A stretch of 57,079 nt of DNA from Deltaproteobacteria bacterium. Lineage in GTDB: Bacteria > Myxococcota_A > Polyangia > DRWM01 > JAAZOP01. The translations under genes were made by a program, and so were the position numbers. The DNA lies in contig JACRCZ010000016.1 in NCBI GenBank assembly GCA_016218765.1, positions 1-57,079 on the forward strand, in the 5' to 3' direction. Under the pieces are notes generated by a model that was not told the origin of the DNA, made no database searches, and worked only from the letters and a program-made list of their open reading frames with translations. Each line of letters opens with the position of its first letter. Within the stretch, counting starts at the first letter, position 1. Of this stretch, positions 15,867-24,577 are shown in pieces.

Positions 15867-17240
15867 ATGGACGAGCCGATCGATGCCGGGAGTGGGACGT
15901 GGGTGGCTTCGCGGCGCGGGGCCGCGGAGGCCTTCCACGTCCGCAAGTGCCGCCTGGAGGTGGTCTCCGGGCCGGACGCGGGACTGGCGAAGGTCTGCGG
16001 CTCGGATCTGATCGTCATCGGGCGGACGGGCGCCGACCTGGCGCTCTCCGACCGCAAGGTCTCGGCGCTGCACGCCGAGATCCGGCTGGAGCCCGAGGGT
16101 TACCGGCTGCGCGACCTGGGCTCGACGAACGGCACGTACGTCTGGGGCATCCGGGTGCTGGACGCCTTCATCACGCCGGGAACGACGCTGGCGATGGGGG
16201 ACAGCGCGGTGCGGTTCGTGCCTCTTCCGGAGTCGGTGGAGCTGCCGTTGTGGGGAGAGACGCGGTTCTGCGGGCTGGTCGGAGGCAGCGCGGTGATGCG
16301 CCGGCTGTACCAGGCGATCGACGACGCGGCGCGGAGCGGGTCCACGGTTCTCGTGACGGGCGAGACCGGCACGGGCAAGGAGCTGGTGGCGGAGGCGTTG
16401 CACCGGCGCTCGGCGCGCGCGAGCGGACCGTTCGTGGTGCTGGACTGCGGGGCGGCGCACGGCGAGCTGTTCGAGGACCACCTGTTCGGGCACGATCCGG
16501 GGGCGTTCACGGGTGCGGTGCGGGCGCGGGCCGGGGTGTTCGAGGCGGCGCACGGGGGCACGTTGTTCCTGGACGAGATCGGCGACCTGCCGCTGGAAGT
16601 CCAGCCCAAGCTCCTGCGTGCCGTCGAGACGCGGCGCATCCAGCGGCTGGGCGGCGCGCGGCCGATCGAGTGCGACGTGCGGATCGTGGCGGCGACGCAC
16701 CGCGATCTGGCCGCGGGGATGAACCGGCAGGCATTCCGCGCGGACCTGTACTTCCGGCTGGCCGTGGCGCGACTTCACGCCCCGCCCCTGCGCGAGCGCC
16801 GCGAGGACGTCCCCGGCCTGGTCGCGCACTTCCTGGACGAGCTGGCGCCGGTGGGCGCCCATCCGCTACCGCCGGAGTTCCTGGAATGGGCGCGCTCGTA
16901 CGCGTGGCCGGGCAACGTGCGCGAGCTGCGGAACGCGGTGGAGCGCGCGATCGCGGCCCCGCGCGGCGCGCCGTCGTTCGAGGACCCTGCGCCGGCGGGC
17001 GCGACGGGGCTTCCGGACGTCGACACGACCGTGCCGTTCAAGGAAGCCAAGCGGCGCGTCGTCGACGAGTTCGACCGGCGCTACATGACCGCGCTCCTGG
17101 AGCAGCACGGCGGGAACATCTCGGAGGTGGCCCGCGCCGCCGGCGTCGATCGCATGTCGGTCTACAAGCTGCTCGCGCGCCTCGGCATCCGCGACGAACG
17201 GCGCGACGGGGACGCCGGCGCCCGTGGCCCCCGCCGCTGA
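15867..17240 (+). CDS. FHA-domain sigma-54-dependent transcriptional activator
   Basis: 457 residues from the ATG at 15867; the frame is open upstream but only translates the repeats. The N-terminal FHA domain (about 25-120), with VIGRTGADL, SDRKVSALHAEI and LGSTNGTYVW, binds phosphothreonine. The central AAA+ domain has Walker A GETGTGKE, the sigma-54 contact motif GAFTGA, Walker B LFLDEIGDLP and arginine-finger segment FRADLYFRL. A Fis-type HTH (NISEVARAAGVDRMSVYKLL) is at the C-terminus. It overlaps the downstream kinase gene by 17 bp, so the kinase is the obvious candidate for phosphorylating a partner read by the FHA domain. This FHA-activator type is abundant in Myxococcota. Confidence 0.94.
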   Translation: MDEPIDAGSGTWVASRRGAAEAFHVRKCRLEVVSGPDAGLAKVCGSDLIVIGRTGADLALSDRKVSALHAEIRLEPEGYRLRDLGSTNGTYVWGIRVLDAFITPGTTLAMGDSAVRFVPLPESVELPLWGETRFCGLVGGSAVMRRLYQAIDDAARSGSTVLVTGETGTGKELVAEALHRRSARASGPFVVLDCGAAHGELFEDHLFGHDPGAFTGAVRARAGVFEAAHGGTLFLDEIGDLPLEVQPKLLRAVETRRIQRLGGARPIECDVRIVAATHRDLAAGMNRQAFRADLYFRLAVARLHAPPLRERREDVPGLVAHFLDELAPVGAHPLPPEFLEWARSYAWPGNVRELRNAVERAIAAPRGAPSFEDPAPAGATGLPDVDTTVPFKEAKRRVVDEFDRRYMTALLEQHGGNISEVARAAGVDRMSVYKLLARLGIRDERRDGDAGARGPRR

Positions 17241-20200
17241 GGTCGCGGCGCCCGCCGCCGGCCGGCCGGATCCCGACGGCGGCGGCGCCCCGTCCGGACC
17301 CTCGTCCACCGCCGGCCCGGAGGCCGCCCCGCCCCGCGCCATCCCGATCCGCGTGGTCTACGCGCTCCTGGCCCTGATCTGCGTCGGCAGCACGCCCGCC
17401 GTGCAGCTCCTGGCGCGCGATCGCGTCGCCGCGAACGTCGCCACCGCCACCCTCGCCCTCCAGGCCGCGCTCGGCTTCGCCCTCGCCTTCCTCCACCGCT
17501 CCTCGCCCCGGCCCGCGCGCCGCGCGCTCCAGCTCGGCATGCTGGTCGCCATCGGCACGCTCACCGCGGGCATCGGCTGGTTCTTCGGCCCCAACTCCGG
17601 CCTGGCCGCCATGCTCACGCTGCTCATCGTCCTCACCGGCGTCCTGTACGGCGCGGAAGGCGTGCGGTTCCCCTATGCCGAGGCGTGGGCCGCGTACGCG
17701 GCGACGGCGCTGAGCCAGGCCGCGCTCACGATGCTCGTGCTCGCCGGTGCCCTTCCGGACCGCTCGCTGCTCCCCGTCGTCGTTCCCGGCCATCCGCCGT
17801 GGCACCATGTCGCCGCGCACGCCGCCCTCCAGGCCGTCTACCTTGCCGCCTTCCTCGCCGGCCGCGCCTTCCAGCGCCGCTACCGCGAGCTGGCGCGGCA
17901 GGTCGTGGAGACGTTGCGCGCGGCGGCCCGCCGCACCGCCCTGGTCGACGAGGCGCGCTCCGAGTACCGCCGCGCCCTGGCCGTCGGCCGGCACGGCATC
18001 TTTTCCGGACATACCGTCGGCGACTACCGCCTGGGCGAGGTGCTGGGCCGCGGCGGCATGGGCGAGGTCTACGACGCGGTGCGCACGGACGACGGCACGG
18101 CCGCCGCCGTCAAGCTCCTGCGCGGCGACCGTTTGGGCGATCGCGACGCGGTCGAGCGGTTCCTCCACGAGACGGAGATCGTCGCGCGAGTCCGCAGCCC
18201 CCACGTCGCGCGCGTGCTCGGGTCCAGCCGGCGGGACGAGTCCATCCCGTACATCGCCATGGAGCGGCTGGAAGGGCGCGACCTGGCGGCGATGCTGCAC
18301 GAGCGCCGCGGGCCGCTGGACCCGGACGAGGCGCGCCGGCTTGCCTGCGACGTCGCCGCGGCGCTCGACGCCGTCCACGCCTCGGGCGTCGTGCACCTGG
18401 ACGTCGGCCCGCGCAACATCCTCCGCGTGGAAGGCCCCGGCGGCGCGCCGGTGTGGAAGCTCCTGGACTTCGGCCTCGCCCAGCTCGAGCTGGCCCGCGC
18501 GCCCGGCTCCCGGGCGGCCGGGACGCTGCGCTACCTGGCGCCCGAGCGGCTCGGCGGGGCGTACGCGGACGCGCGCGCCGATGTCTACGGCATGTGCGCC
18601 TCGCTCTACGCGGCGGTGACCGGCCGGGACCCGTACGCGGACGCGGCGCCGGAGGCCCTGCCGCGCCTCGTCCCGGAGGCGATGCCCGTGCGGCCGTCGG
18701 TCGCGGCGCCGGTGCCCGACGCGGTGGAGGCGGTGCTGCGGATCGGCCTCGCGCGGGCGCCGGGCGAGCGCTGGGCGACGGCGCTCGAGCTGCGAGACGC
18801 CTTCCTCGCCGCGCTCGACGGAGCGCTCGAGCCCGGGATCCCCGAGCGCGCGGCTCGCCTCCCGCCGTGGGGCGGCGGCGTGCGCAAGTCGGCGCCGCCC
18901 GGGGCGCCGCACGGAGCCGGCGAGCGCGCGCCCGTGACGGCCGGCGAGGACCGGATCGGCGAGGCAGCGACGCCGGACCGGGCAACGGCCGCTGCCGGCG
19001 TCCCGGCCCGTCCGGGCGCGGTCGCGGCCGCGGAACCGGCTTCCACGCTCGTCGAGCGGCGTCCGGCGGTACCCGCGGCCGTGGCGGCTTCCGGGGCCGT
19101 GGCGACTTTCGCGGCTACGTCCCCCGCGGCGGAACAGCCCGTCGTCCCGTCCCGCACCGCTGTCGCTCCCGTCCCAGCGGCTTCGCCTGCCGCGGATCGA
19201 CCAGCTTCCGATTCCCGCGCGGCTCGCGCCGGAACTGTCGACTCGCGTCCGGCGGACGACAGCAGCTCGGCGACCGCGTGGCAGGCGGCGTACCGCGCGA
19301 AGATGCGGGGTTTCGTCGCGGCCGTCGTCCTGGCGTGTGCCGCGGGTGCCGTGCTCCTGGGCTGGATCGCCCGCGAGCGCGGCCCGCTGCTTGTCGCCTG
19401 GGCCTGCCTGGCCGGGGTCGCGGGCGCGGCGTGGCTGCACGACGGGCTGGTGCGGCGGCGGCGGACGGAAGCGATCTACTGGCCGTGGGCGATCGCGGGT
19501 TGCCTGTCCGTGGGGCCGGCGTTCGCCTTCGGCCTGCACTCGGGATTCGCCGCCGTCCTGGCGCTCGGCCTGTTCGCGGGCGGCATGTTCCGCGGCTCGC
19601 GGAGCGCGCCGTGGCTCGACCGCCGCAGCCTGGTGCTCGCGGCGCTGATCGCGGCGCACACCGCGGTCTTCGTGCTGGTGATGACGGGGACGCTGGGCGA
19701 CGACGGCAACGTCGCCGTCCGGCAGGCCGGCGTGCCGGTCTTCGCGCCGATGGTCGACCATGTGCTGCTCATGGGCATCTATTTCGCGTCGTTCGTCGCG
19801 GGCGGCGTGGTCGACCGCGCGTACCAGACGCTGACCGATCGCGGGCGCGGCGCGGCCCTCGACGCGGCGCGCAAGGAAGGGCTGCTGGCGACCGCGCGGG
19901 CCGAGCTGGACCGGGCGCGGGGCGACGACGAGGGCGGGATGTTCACCGGCCTGCGCGTCGGCGGCTACGGCGTCGGGCGGCTGCTCGGCCGCGGCGGGAT
20001 GGGCGAGGTCTACGAGGCGCGGCGGATCGGGGACGAGGCGCGGGTCGCGCTCAAGGTGGTGCGCGGCGACCGCGTCGGCGACCCGGTCTTCCTCGAGCTG
20101 TTCCACAAGGAGGCGCGGGCGTTGCGGCGCATCGAGAGCCCGTACGTCGCGCGCGTGCTCGAGGTCGGCGGGATCGAGGAGGAGATCCCGTTCATCGCGA

Positions 20201-20838
20201 TGGAGTACATCGCGGGCCGCTCGCTGGCGCGGGTGCTGCGCGAGCGCGAGCGGCTGGAGCCGGGGGAGGCGCGGGAGATGATCCGGGACGTGACGCGCGG
20301 CCTGAGCGACGTCCACCACGCCGGCGTCGTGCATCGGGACATCAAGCCGCAGAACGTGATCCGCACCGACGTCGAGGGGGGACCGCGGTGGAAGCTGGTC
20401 GACTTCGGCGGGGCGCGCTTCCTGGACGCCGGCTCCGCGGTGACCACCCGCCTCATCGTGGGCACGGCGGCGTACATGTCCCCCGAGCACGCGGCGGGCG
20501 AGCCGGTCGATGCCCGCTCCGACCTCTACAGCCTGTGTCTCGTCCTGTACCGCGCGCTGGTCGGCCGGCCGGCATTCACGGTCCACGACCCGGAAGAAAT
20601 GGTCCGTCGGGCCGCCGCGGAGGGTCCGCCGGACCCGCGCGCCTGCGCCGACGTGAGCCGGCCGCTCGCCCTGGCCCTGCGCCTGGGCCTGGCCTCCCGC
20701 CCCGACGACCGTCCCGCCTCGGCGCTGGAGCTGGCCGCCCTGTTCGACCAGGCCTTCTCCGGCCGGCTCGATGCCGCGTGGAGAAAACGTGCCGCCGACG
20801 TGCTGCGGCGGGAGCCGTGGGGAAGCCGATCAGCGTGA
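17224..20838 (+). CDS. Membrane Ser/Thr protein kinase with two kinase domains (first one atypical)
   Basis: 1204 residues from the GTG at 17224. The layout is duplicated: membrane segments (about 40-210), kinase 1 (about 262-540), an Ala/Pro-rich linker, membrane segments (about 695-870), kinase 2 (about 912-1190). Each kinase starts LGRGGMGEVY. Kinase 2 is canonical: Lys944, HRDIKPQN with Asp1039, DFG at 1060, and YMSPEHAAGEPVDARSD. Kinase 1 keeps Lys297 and DFG (Asp415), but its catalytic loop reads HLDVGPRN (391-398): the HRD Arg is Leu and the loop Lys is Gly, so activity may be weak or absent. The gene overlaps the FHA-sigma-54 activator, suggesting one signalling unit. It probably arose by duplication and fusion of a single membrane kinase. 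Confidence 0.93.
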   Translation: MAPAAEVAAPAAGRPDPDGGGAPSGPSSTAGPEAAPPRAIPIRVVYALLALICVGSTPAVQLLARDRVAANVATATLALQAALGFALAFLHRSSPRPARRALQLGMLVAIGTLTAGIGWFFGPNSGLAAMLTLLIVLTGVLYGAEGVRFPYAEAWAAYAATALSQAALTMLVLAGALPDRSLLPVVVPGHPPWHHVAAHAALQAVYLAAFLAGRAFQRRYRELARQVVETLRAAARRTALVDEARSEYRRALAVGRHGIFSGHTVGDYRLGEVLGRGGMGEVYDAVRTDDGTAAAVKLLRGDRLGDRDAVERFLHETEIVARVRSPHVARVLGSSRRDESIPYIAMERLEGRDLAAMLHERRGPLDPDEARRLACDVAAALDAVHASGVVHLDVGPRNILRVEGPGGAPVWKLLDFGLAQLELARAPGSRAAGTLRYLAPERLGGAYADARADVYGMCASLYAAVTGRDPYADAAPEALPRLVPEAMPVRPSVAAPVPDAVEAVLRIGLARAPGERWATALELRDAFLAALDGALEPGIPERAARLPPWGGGVRKSAPPGAPHGAGERAPVTAGEDRIGEAATPDRATAAAGVPARPGAVAAAEPASTLVERRPAVPAAVAASGAVATFAATSPAAEQPVVPSRTAVAPVPAASPAADRPASDSRAARAGTVDSRPADDSSSATAWQAAYRAKMRGFVAAVVLACAAGAVLLGWIARERGPLLVAWACLAGVAGAAWLHDGLVRRRRTEAIYWPWAIAGCLSVGPAFAFGLHSGFAAVLALGLFAGGMFRGSRSAPWLDRRSLVLAALIAAHTAVFVLVMTGTLGDDGNVAVRQAGVPVFAPMVDHVLLMGIYFASFVAGGVVDRAYQTLTDRGRGAALDAARKEGLLATARAELDRARGDDEGGMFTGLRVGGYGVGRLLGRGGMGEVYEARRIGDEARVALKVVRGDRVGDPVFLELFHKEARALRRIESPYVARVLEVGGIEEEIPFIAMEYIAGRSLARVLRERERLEPGEAREMIRDVTRGLSDVHHAGVVHRDIKPQNVIRTDVEGGPRWKLVDFGGARFLDAGSAVTTRLIVGTAAYMSPEHAAGEPVDARSDLYSLCLVLYRALVGRPAFTVHDPEEMVRRAAAEGPPDPRACADVSRPLALALRLGLASRPDDRPASALELAALFDQAFSGRLDAAWRKRAADVLRREPWGSRSA

Positions 20839-20884
20839 CGCGCGGGCCGGGGCTCAGGGTCCGGGTGGGTGGGGCGAGGTCTCG

Positions 20885-21919
20885 CTACAGGCAGGCGCCG
20901 TCGACGCAGGAGAGGCCGGCGAGGCAGTCGGCCTGGCGGTGGCACTGGCCGGCGATTTCGTTCTCGGTGCGGCAGAAGCTTTCCCAGCAGTGGAGGAACG
21001 GGTCGCTGCCGGTGCAGTTGACGTCGGCGGCGCACGGCATGCGGCAGACGCCGTCGACGCAGGAGAGGCCGCCGCCGCAATCGGTCGCGGTGCAGGAGGC
21101 GACGCGGTCGACCTGGGGCAGGCAGATCGTGCTCTGGCAGGTCTCGAACGCGCCGCACTCGGAGGTGGCCGCGCAGGCCTGGAGGCAGTAGCCGTTGACG
21201 CACAGGCCGCCCGAGCACTCGCTGGAGTAGGTGCAGAGGCCGCCGCCGTCGGGATCGTCGACGCAGACGCCGGAGGAGCAGATCTGGCCGCCGGGGCAGG
21301 ACGCGCCGGCGGAGCAGTCGACGCGGCACAGCGAGTTGACGCAGGCGGCGCCGGCCGGGCACTGGTAGTCGTAGGTGCACAGCGCGGCGGGGTCGCGGCA
21401 GACGGTGGCTTCGCAGAGCCAATCGGCACCGCCGGGACCGACGCCCACGCACTCGGTGTCGTTGGCGCAGCCGCACGAGCCGTCCGGGCACGGACCGCGG
21501 TCCGGCGCGCAGATGCCCCGGTCGTCGCAGACGAACGACTCGCCGTACCCCAGACAGTCGTCGTCGGTGGTGCACAGCCCCGTGTGGACGCAGGTCCCGG
21601 ACGCCAGGTCGCAGTACCCGACCTCGCAGTCCGCGTCCTCGTCGCAGGTCACCGTCTCCTCGGGGATGCAGGTCCCCCAGGTGTCGCAGACGTAGCCGTC
21701 GGGACACGGCGTGTAGAAGCAGTTGCCGGTCGGAACGCAGCGGTCGTCGACGCACGCCTCGCCCGGGTCGCAGTCGGCGTGCGACCGGCAGCCGCAGTAG
21801 GCGCCGATGCAGACGGCCGAGCCTCCGCTGCCGTGTTCATCGATCCAGATCGGGCAACCGGAGCCGGCCAGGGCGAGCGTGCCGAGGGTCACGAACAAAG
21901 CAGGCAGGGAGCGTCGCAT
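20885..21919 (-). CDS. Cys-rich lipoprotein
   Basis: 344 residues from the ATG at 21919. The signal peptide ends LALAGSGC (Cys22, lipobox). The mature protein is a string of about 10 disulfide-type modules of the form C..D.DC..G..C.DG.C (for example CTTDDDCLGYGESFVCDDRGIC, shown here in part as CTTDDDC and CDDRGIC, and CSGGLCVNGYCLQAC), ending SCVDGACL. Such Cys-rich lipoproteins are expanded in Myxococcota and are thought to be cell-surface structural or binding proteins. No enzymatic motif is visible. It is convergent with the dual-kinase gene, and a gap of about 290 bp separates it from the divergent zinc-ribbon/TPR gene. Confidence 0.85.
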   Translation of the reverse strand: MRRSLPALFVTLGTLALAGSGCPIWIDEHGSGGSAVCIGAYCGCRSHADCDPGEACVDDRCVPTGNCFYTPCPDGYVCDTWGTCIPEETVTCDEDADCEVGYCDLASGTCVHTGLCTTDDDCLGYGESFVCDDRGICAPDRGPCPDGSCGCANDTECVGVGPGGADWLCEATVCRDPAALCTYDYQCPAGAACVNSLCRVDCSAGASCPGGQICSSGVCVDDPDGGGLCTYSSECSGGLCVNGYCLQACAATSECGAFETCQSTICLPQVDRVASCTATDCGGGLSCVDGVCRMPCAADVNCTGSDPFLHCWESFCRTENEIAGQCHRQADCLAGLSCVDGACL

Positions 21920-22209
21920 CGGTCACCTCCTCCCGGAGCGTTGATGCTGGGGCTCCGGTCGAACGGTCCAGCATCGGACCGATTATGCACCGCGTATGCC
22001 ATGTTGTCGAGCCGAGGATCACAGCCGAATCCGGCGGTTCGGGGGGTGGGGAGGGGGGCGGGTGTGAACGGGCAGTCACAGGCGGCTGTGAACCCATGTC
22101 CGTGAAAGGAGCGGGCTCTGGATTCGTCCGGCGGGCGCGTGTTAGCATCCCGGGTTGCCGACGGAACGGCGAACCCCAGGGGGACCGGGTCGGCGCGAGG
22201 TTCGTCCTG

Positions 22210-24567
22210 ATGGATGTCACCTGCAGCCGTTGCCAATCGGTGTACGAGTTCGAGGACACGCTGGTTTCCCAGCGGGGCGTCGTGGTCCGCTGCACGCAGT
22301 GCGGCCACCTGTTCAAGATCTTCCCGCCCGGGGCGGCGCCCGGGCTGCCGGAGGAGAGCGGGTGGATGTTGCGCCGCGAGGACGGGACGGTCTTCGCGAT
22401 CGACCGCTTCTCGACGCTGCAGAAGTGGATCGCCCAGGGGAAGGTGACGCGGCGGGACGAGCTGTCGCGGACCGGGGAGTTGTGGAAGCGGATCGGGGAC
22501 ATCGTCGAGCTGGCGCCGTTCTTCGACCGCATGGAGGCCGCGGGCTCGACCCAGCGCAACGACACGTCGCCTTCGCTCCCGGTACCGCCGGACGAGGAGG
22601 AGCGGCGCGCGGAGGAAGCGGCGGCGTCCGAGGCGACGGCGCCGATCCCGGCGACGCCCGGCCGGCGCGGCGAGCCGCTGCCGGCGGCCGAGGATGAGTC
22701 GTTCGACCCGTCGCAGACGCAGCGGCAGACGACGTTCGAGCTGAGCGAGTCGCGGCGGGTCTCGGGGGCCGTGGACGCGCCGGCCGCCGAGGTGCCGGAG
22801 GCGGCGTCGGAGCCCGAGCCGGCGCCCCGCCCCACGGTGCGTCCGCCGCGGCGGCAGGTGGCGCCTCCGGGGGACCTCAAGTTCACGACGGCGGAGTTCG
22901 AGCTGGGGCGCAAGAGCCGCGCCTGGCTGTGGTGGACCATCGCCGGCGTGCTCGTGGCGGCGGCCGTGGCGGCCGGGGTGTTCTACCGCAAGGAGCTGGC
23001 GCGGGCCGGGAAGCGCCTCTTCGGGGGCGAGGAGCCCGCCGGGACGGCGACCGAGCGGCGGCTGGAGAAGGCCGAGGCGCTCATCGCACAGGAATCGGAA
23101 GACGCGCTGCGGCAGGCGGAGACCGAGTACGCGAAGGTGCTGGAGTTCAACTCCACGGACGATCGCGCACTGGGCGGGCTGCTCGAGCTCCACGCGCTGC
23201 GCGCGCAGTTCGCGCGCGACGAGATCGATGTGTCGAACGTGCTGGGGCTGGCCGAGCGGGATCCTGCGGAGGCCGGGCGGCTGCGGCGGGACTTCGACAA
23301 CGAGGCGTCGCGGGCGCGGGAGCTGGCGCTGGCGCTCCGCAACTCCGGCAAGCCGCTGGACGCGCTGCCGCTGGAGGCGCTGCGCGGGCTGGCGGAAATG
23401 GCGCGCCTGCAGGGGGATCGGGCGGCCGCACGACGCCTGGCCGACCAGGCCCTCGCCGCCGCGCCCGGCGATCCGCGCGCGCAGTACGTCGCGGCCATGA
23501 TCGTCTACGACGAGTCGCTTTCCGGAGGCGATCCGGCGAGCGCCGCGCCGGCGGTCGAGGCCGCGTTCGCCCGCGTCACGGCTCCCGACACCCTGGGCAG
23601 CGGATTCGCCCGCGCCCGCCTGCACCTCGCGCTCTTCCTCGCGCTCGCCGGGCGCTCGGCCGAGGCGCGGGACCAGGTGCGCTGCGTTCTGGACGGCCAG
23701 GACGCCTGTCCCGGCCGGCGCGGCGAGCCGCACCCCGACCACATGATGGCGCGCAAGGTCGAGGCGTGGCTGCCGCTGCTGGGCGCGGGCGTCGCGGGAC
23801 CCGTGGCCCTCGCCCTCCCGACGATCGGCGGCACGGCCATCGTGCCGCCCGCCGCACCGGCCGACGCCGGCGCGGAGCCGGAGGCCTCCCTGGGCGAGCC
23901 GGACGCGGGGGCGGCCGAAGCGGCCGGACCGGAGGAGGATGCCGGCGTGGAGCCCGACGGCGGGGCGGAGGCCGATGCGGGAGCCGACGTTCTCCCGGAC
24001 GAGACGCTCGAGCCCGACAAGGACGCGGAGGACGCGCGGAAGGAGGCCGAGCCGGAGCTGCCGGCCTCGGTCGACGGCCTGCTCGAGGCGGCCCGCGCCG
24101 CGCTCGAGAACGGCTCGACCTCGCGTGCCATCTCCCTCCTGCAGCGGGCGGCGCAGCTCGAGCCCGGCAACGCCGAGGTCCAGGTGAACCTCGGGTACGC
24201 CTTCCTGGACGCCGGTCGCTCGGCCGAGGCGCGCCGCGCGTTCGAGCGGGCGGGGTCCCATCCCGACGCGCTGATCGGCCTGGGCGACATCCTGCTCTCG
24301 CAGGGCTCGCTCGACGCGGCCCTCGATCGCTACGAGCAGGCGCTGGCGTCGGCGCGGACGCCCTATCAGCGGCGCATCGCGGAGCGGAAGGTGGACGACC
24401 TGCGCGACCGGCTGGGCCTGCGCCAGCCGCCGGCGGCGGATGCCGGCGGTGCCGCGCCGCCGCCTCCTCCTCCCCCCCCGCCGCCGCCACCGGTCGACGT
24501 GCCAATCTCGGACGAGCCCGCGGTGGGCTCCGAGCCGCCCGGGCTGCCCCCGGTGACCGAGCCCTAG
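22210..24567 (+). CDS. MJ0042-type zinc-ribbon / GYF-like / TPR single-span membrane protein
   Basis: 785 residues from the ATG at 22210, chosen because the zinc ribbon starts at residue 2. Cys5-x2-Cys8 and Cys28-x2-Cys31 form an MJ0042-like knuckle. A segment resembling GYF_2 domains (WMLRREDGTVFAI, TLQKWIAQGKVTRRDELSRT, about 50-110) follows. After an acidic linker, one membrane helix (WLWWTIAGVLVAAAVAAGVF, about 239-258), then helical repeats and a clear TPR block (about 617-730: AISLLQRAAQLEPGNAEVQV). A poly-Pro tail ends the protein. The N-terminal architecture is like that of the myxobacterial motility protein AgmX/GltJ, but without its C-terminus, so a role in a cell-envelope assembly is only suggested. 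Confidence 0.85.
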   Translation: MDVTCSRCQSVYEFEDTLVSQRGVVVRCTQCGHLFKIFPPGAAPGLPEESGWMLRREDGTVFAIDRFSTLQKWIAQGKVTRRDELSRTGELWKRIGDIVELAPFFDRMEAAGSTQRNDTSPSLPVPPDEEERRAEEAAASEATAPIPATPGRRGEPLPAAEDESFDPSQTQRQTTFELSESRRVSGAVDAPAAEVPEAASEPEPAPRPTVRPPRRQVAPPGDLKFTTAEFELGRKSRAWLWWTIAGVLVAAAVAAGVFYRKELARAGKRLFGGEEPAGTATERRLEKAEALIAQESEDALRQAETEYAKVLEFNSTDDRALGGLLELHALRAQFARDEIDVSNVLGLAERDPAEAGRLRRDFDNEASRARELALALRNSGKPLDALPLEALRGLAEMARLQGDRAAARRLADQALAAAPGDPRAQYVAAMIVYDESLSGGDPASAAPAVEAAFARVTAPDTLGSGFARARLHLALFLALAGRSAEARDQVRCVLDGQDACPGRRGEPHPDHMMARKVEAWLPLLGAGVAGPVALALPTIGGTAIVPPAAPADAGAEPEASLGEPDAGAAEAAGPEEDAGVEPDGGAEADAGADVLPDETLEPDKDAEDARKEAEPELPASVDGLLEAARAALENGSTSRAISLLQRAAQLEPGNAEVQVNLGYAFLDAGRSAEARRAFERAGSHPDALIGLGDILLSQGSLDAALDRYEQALASARTPYQRRIAERKVDDLRDRLGLRQPPAADAGGAAPPPPPPPPPPPPVDVPISDEPAVGSEPPGLPPVTEP

Positions 24568-24577
24568 GGAACGAGCG

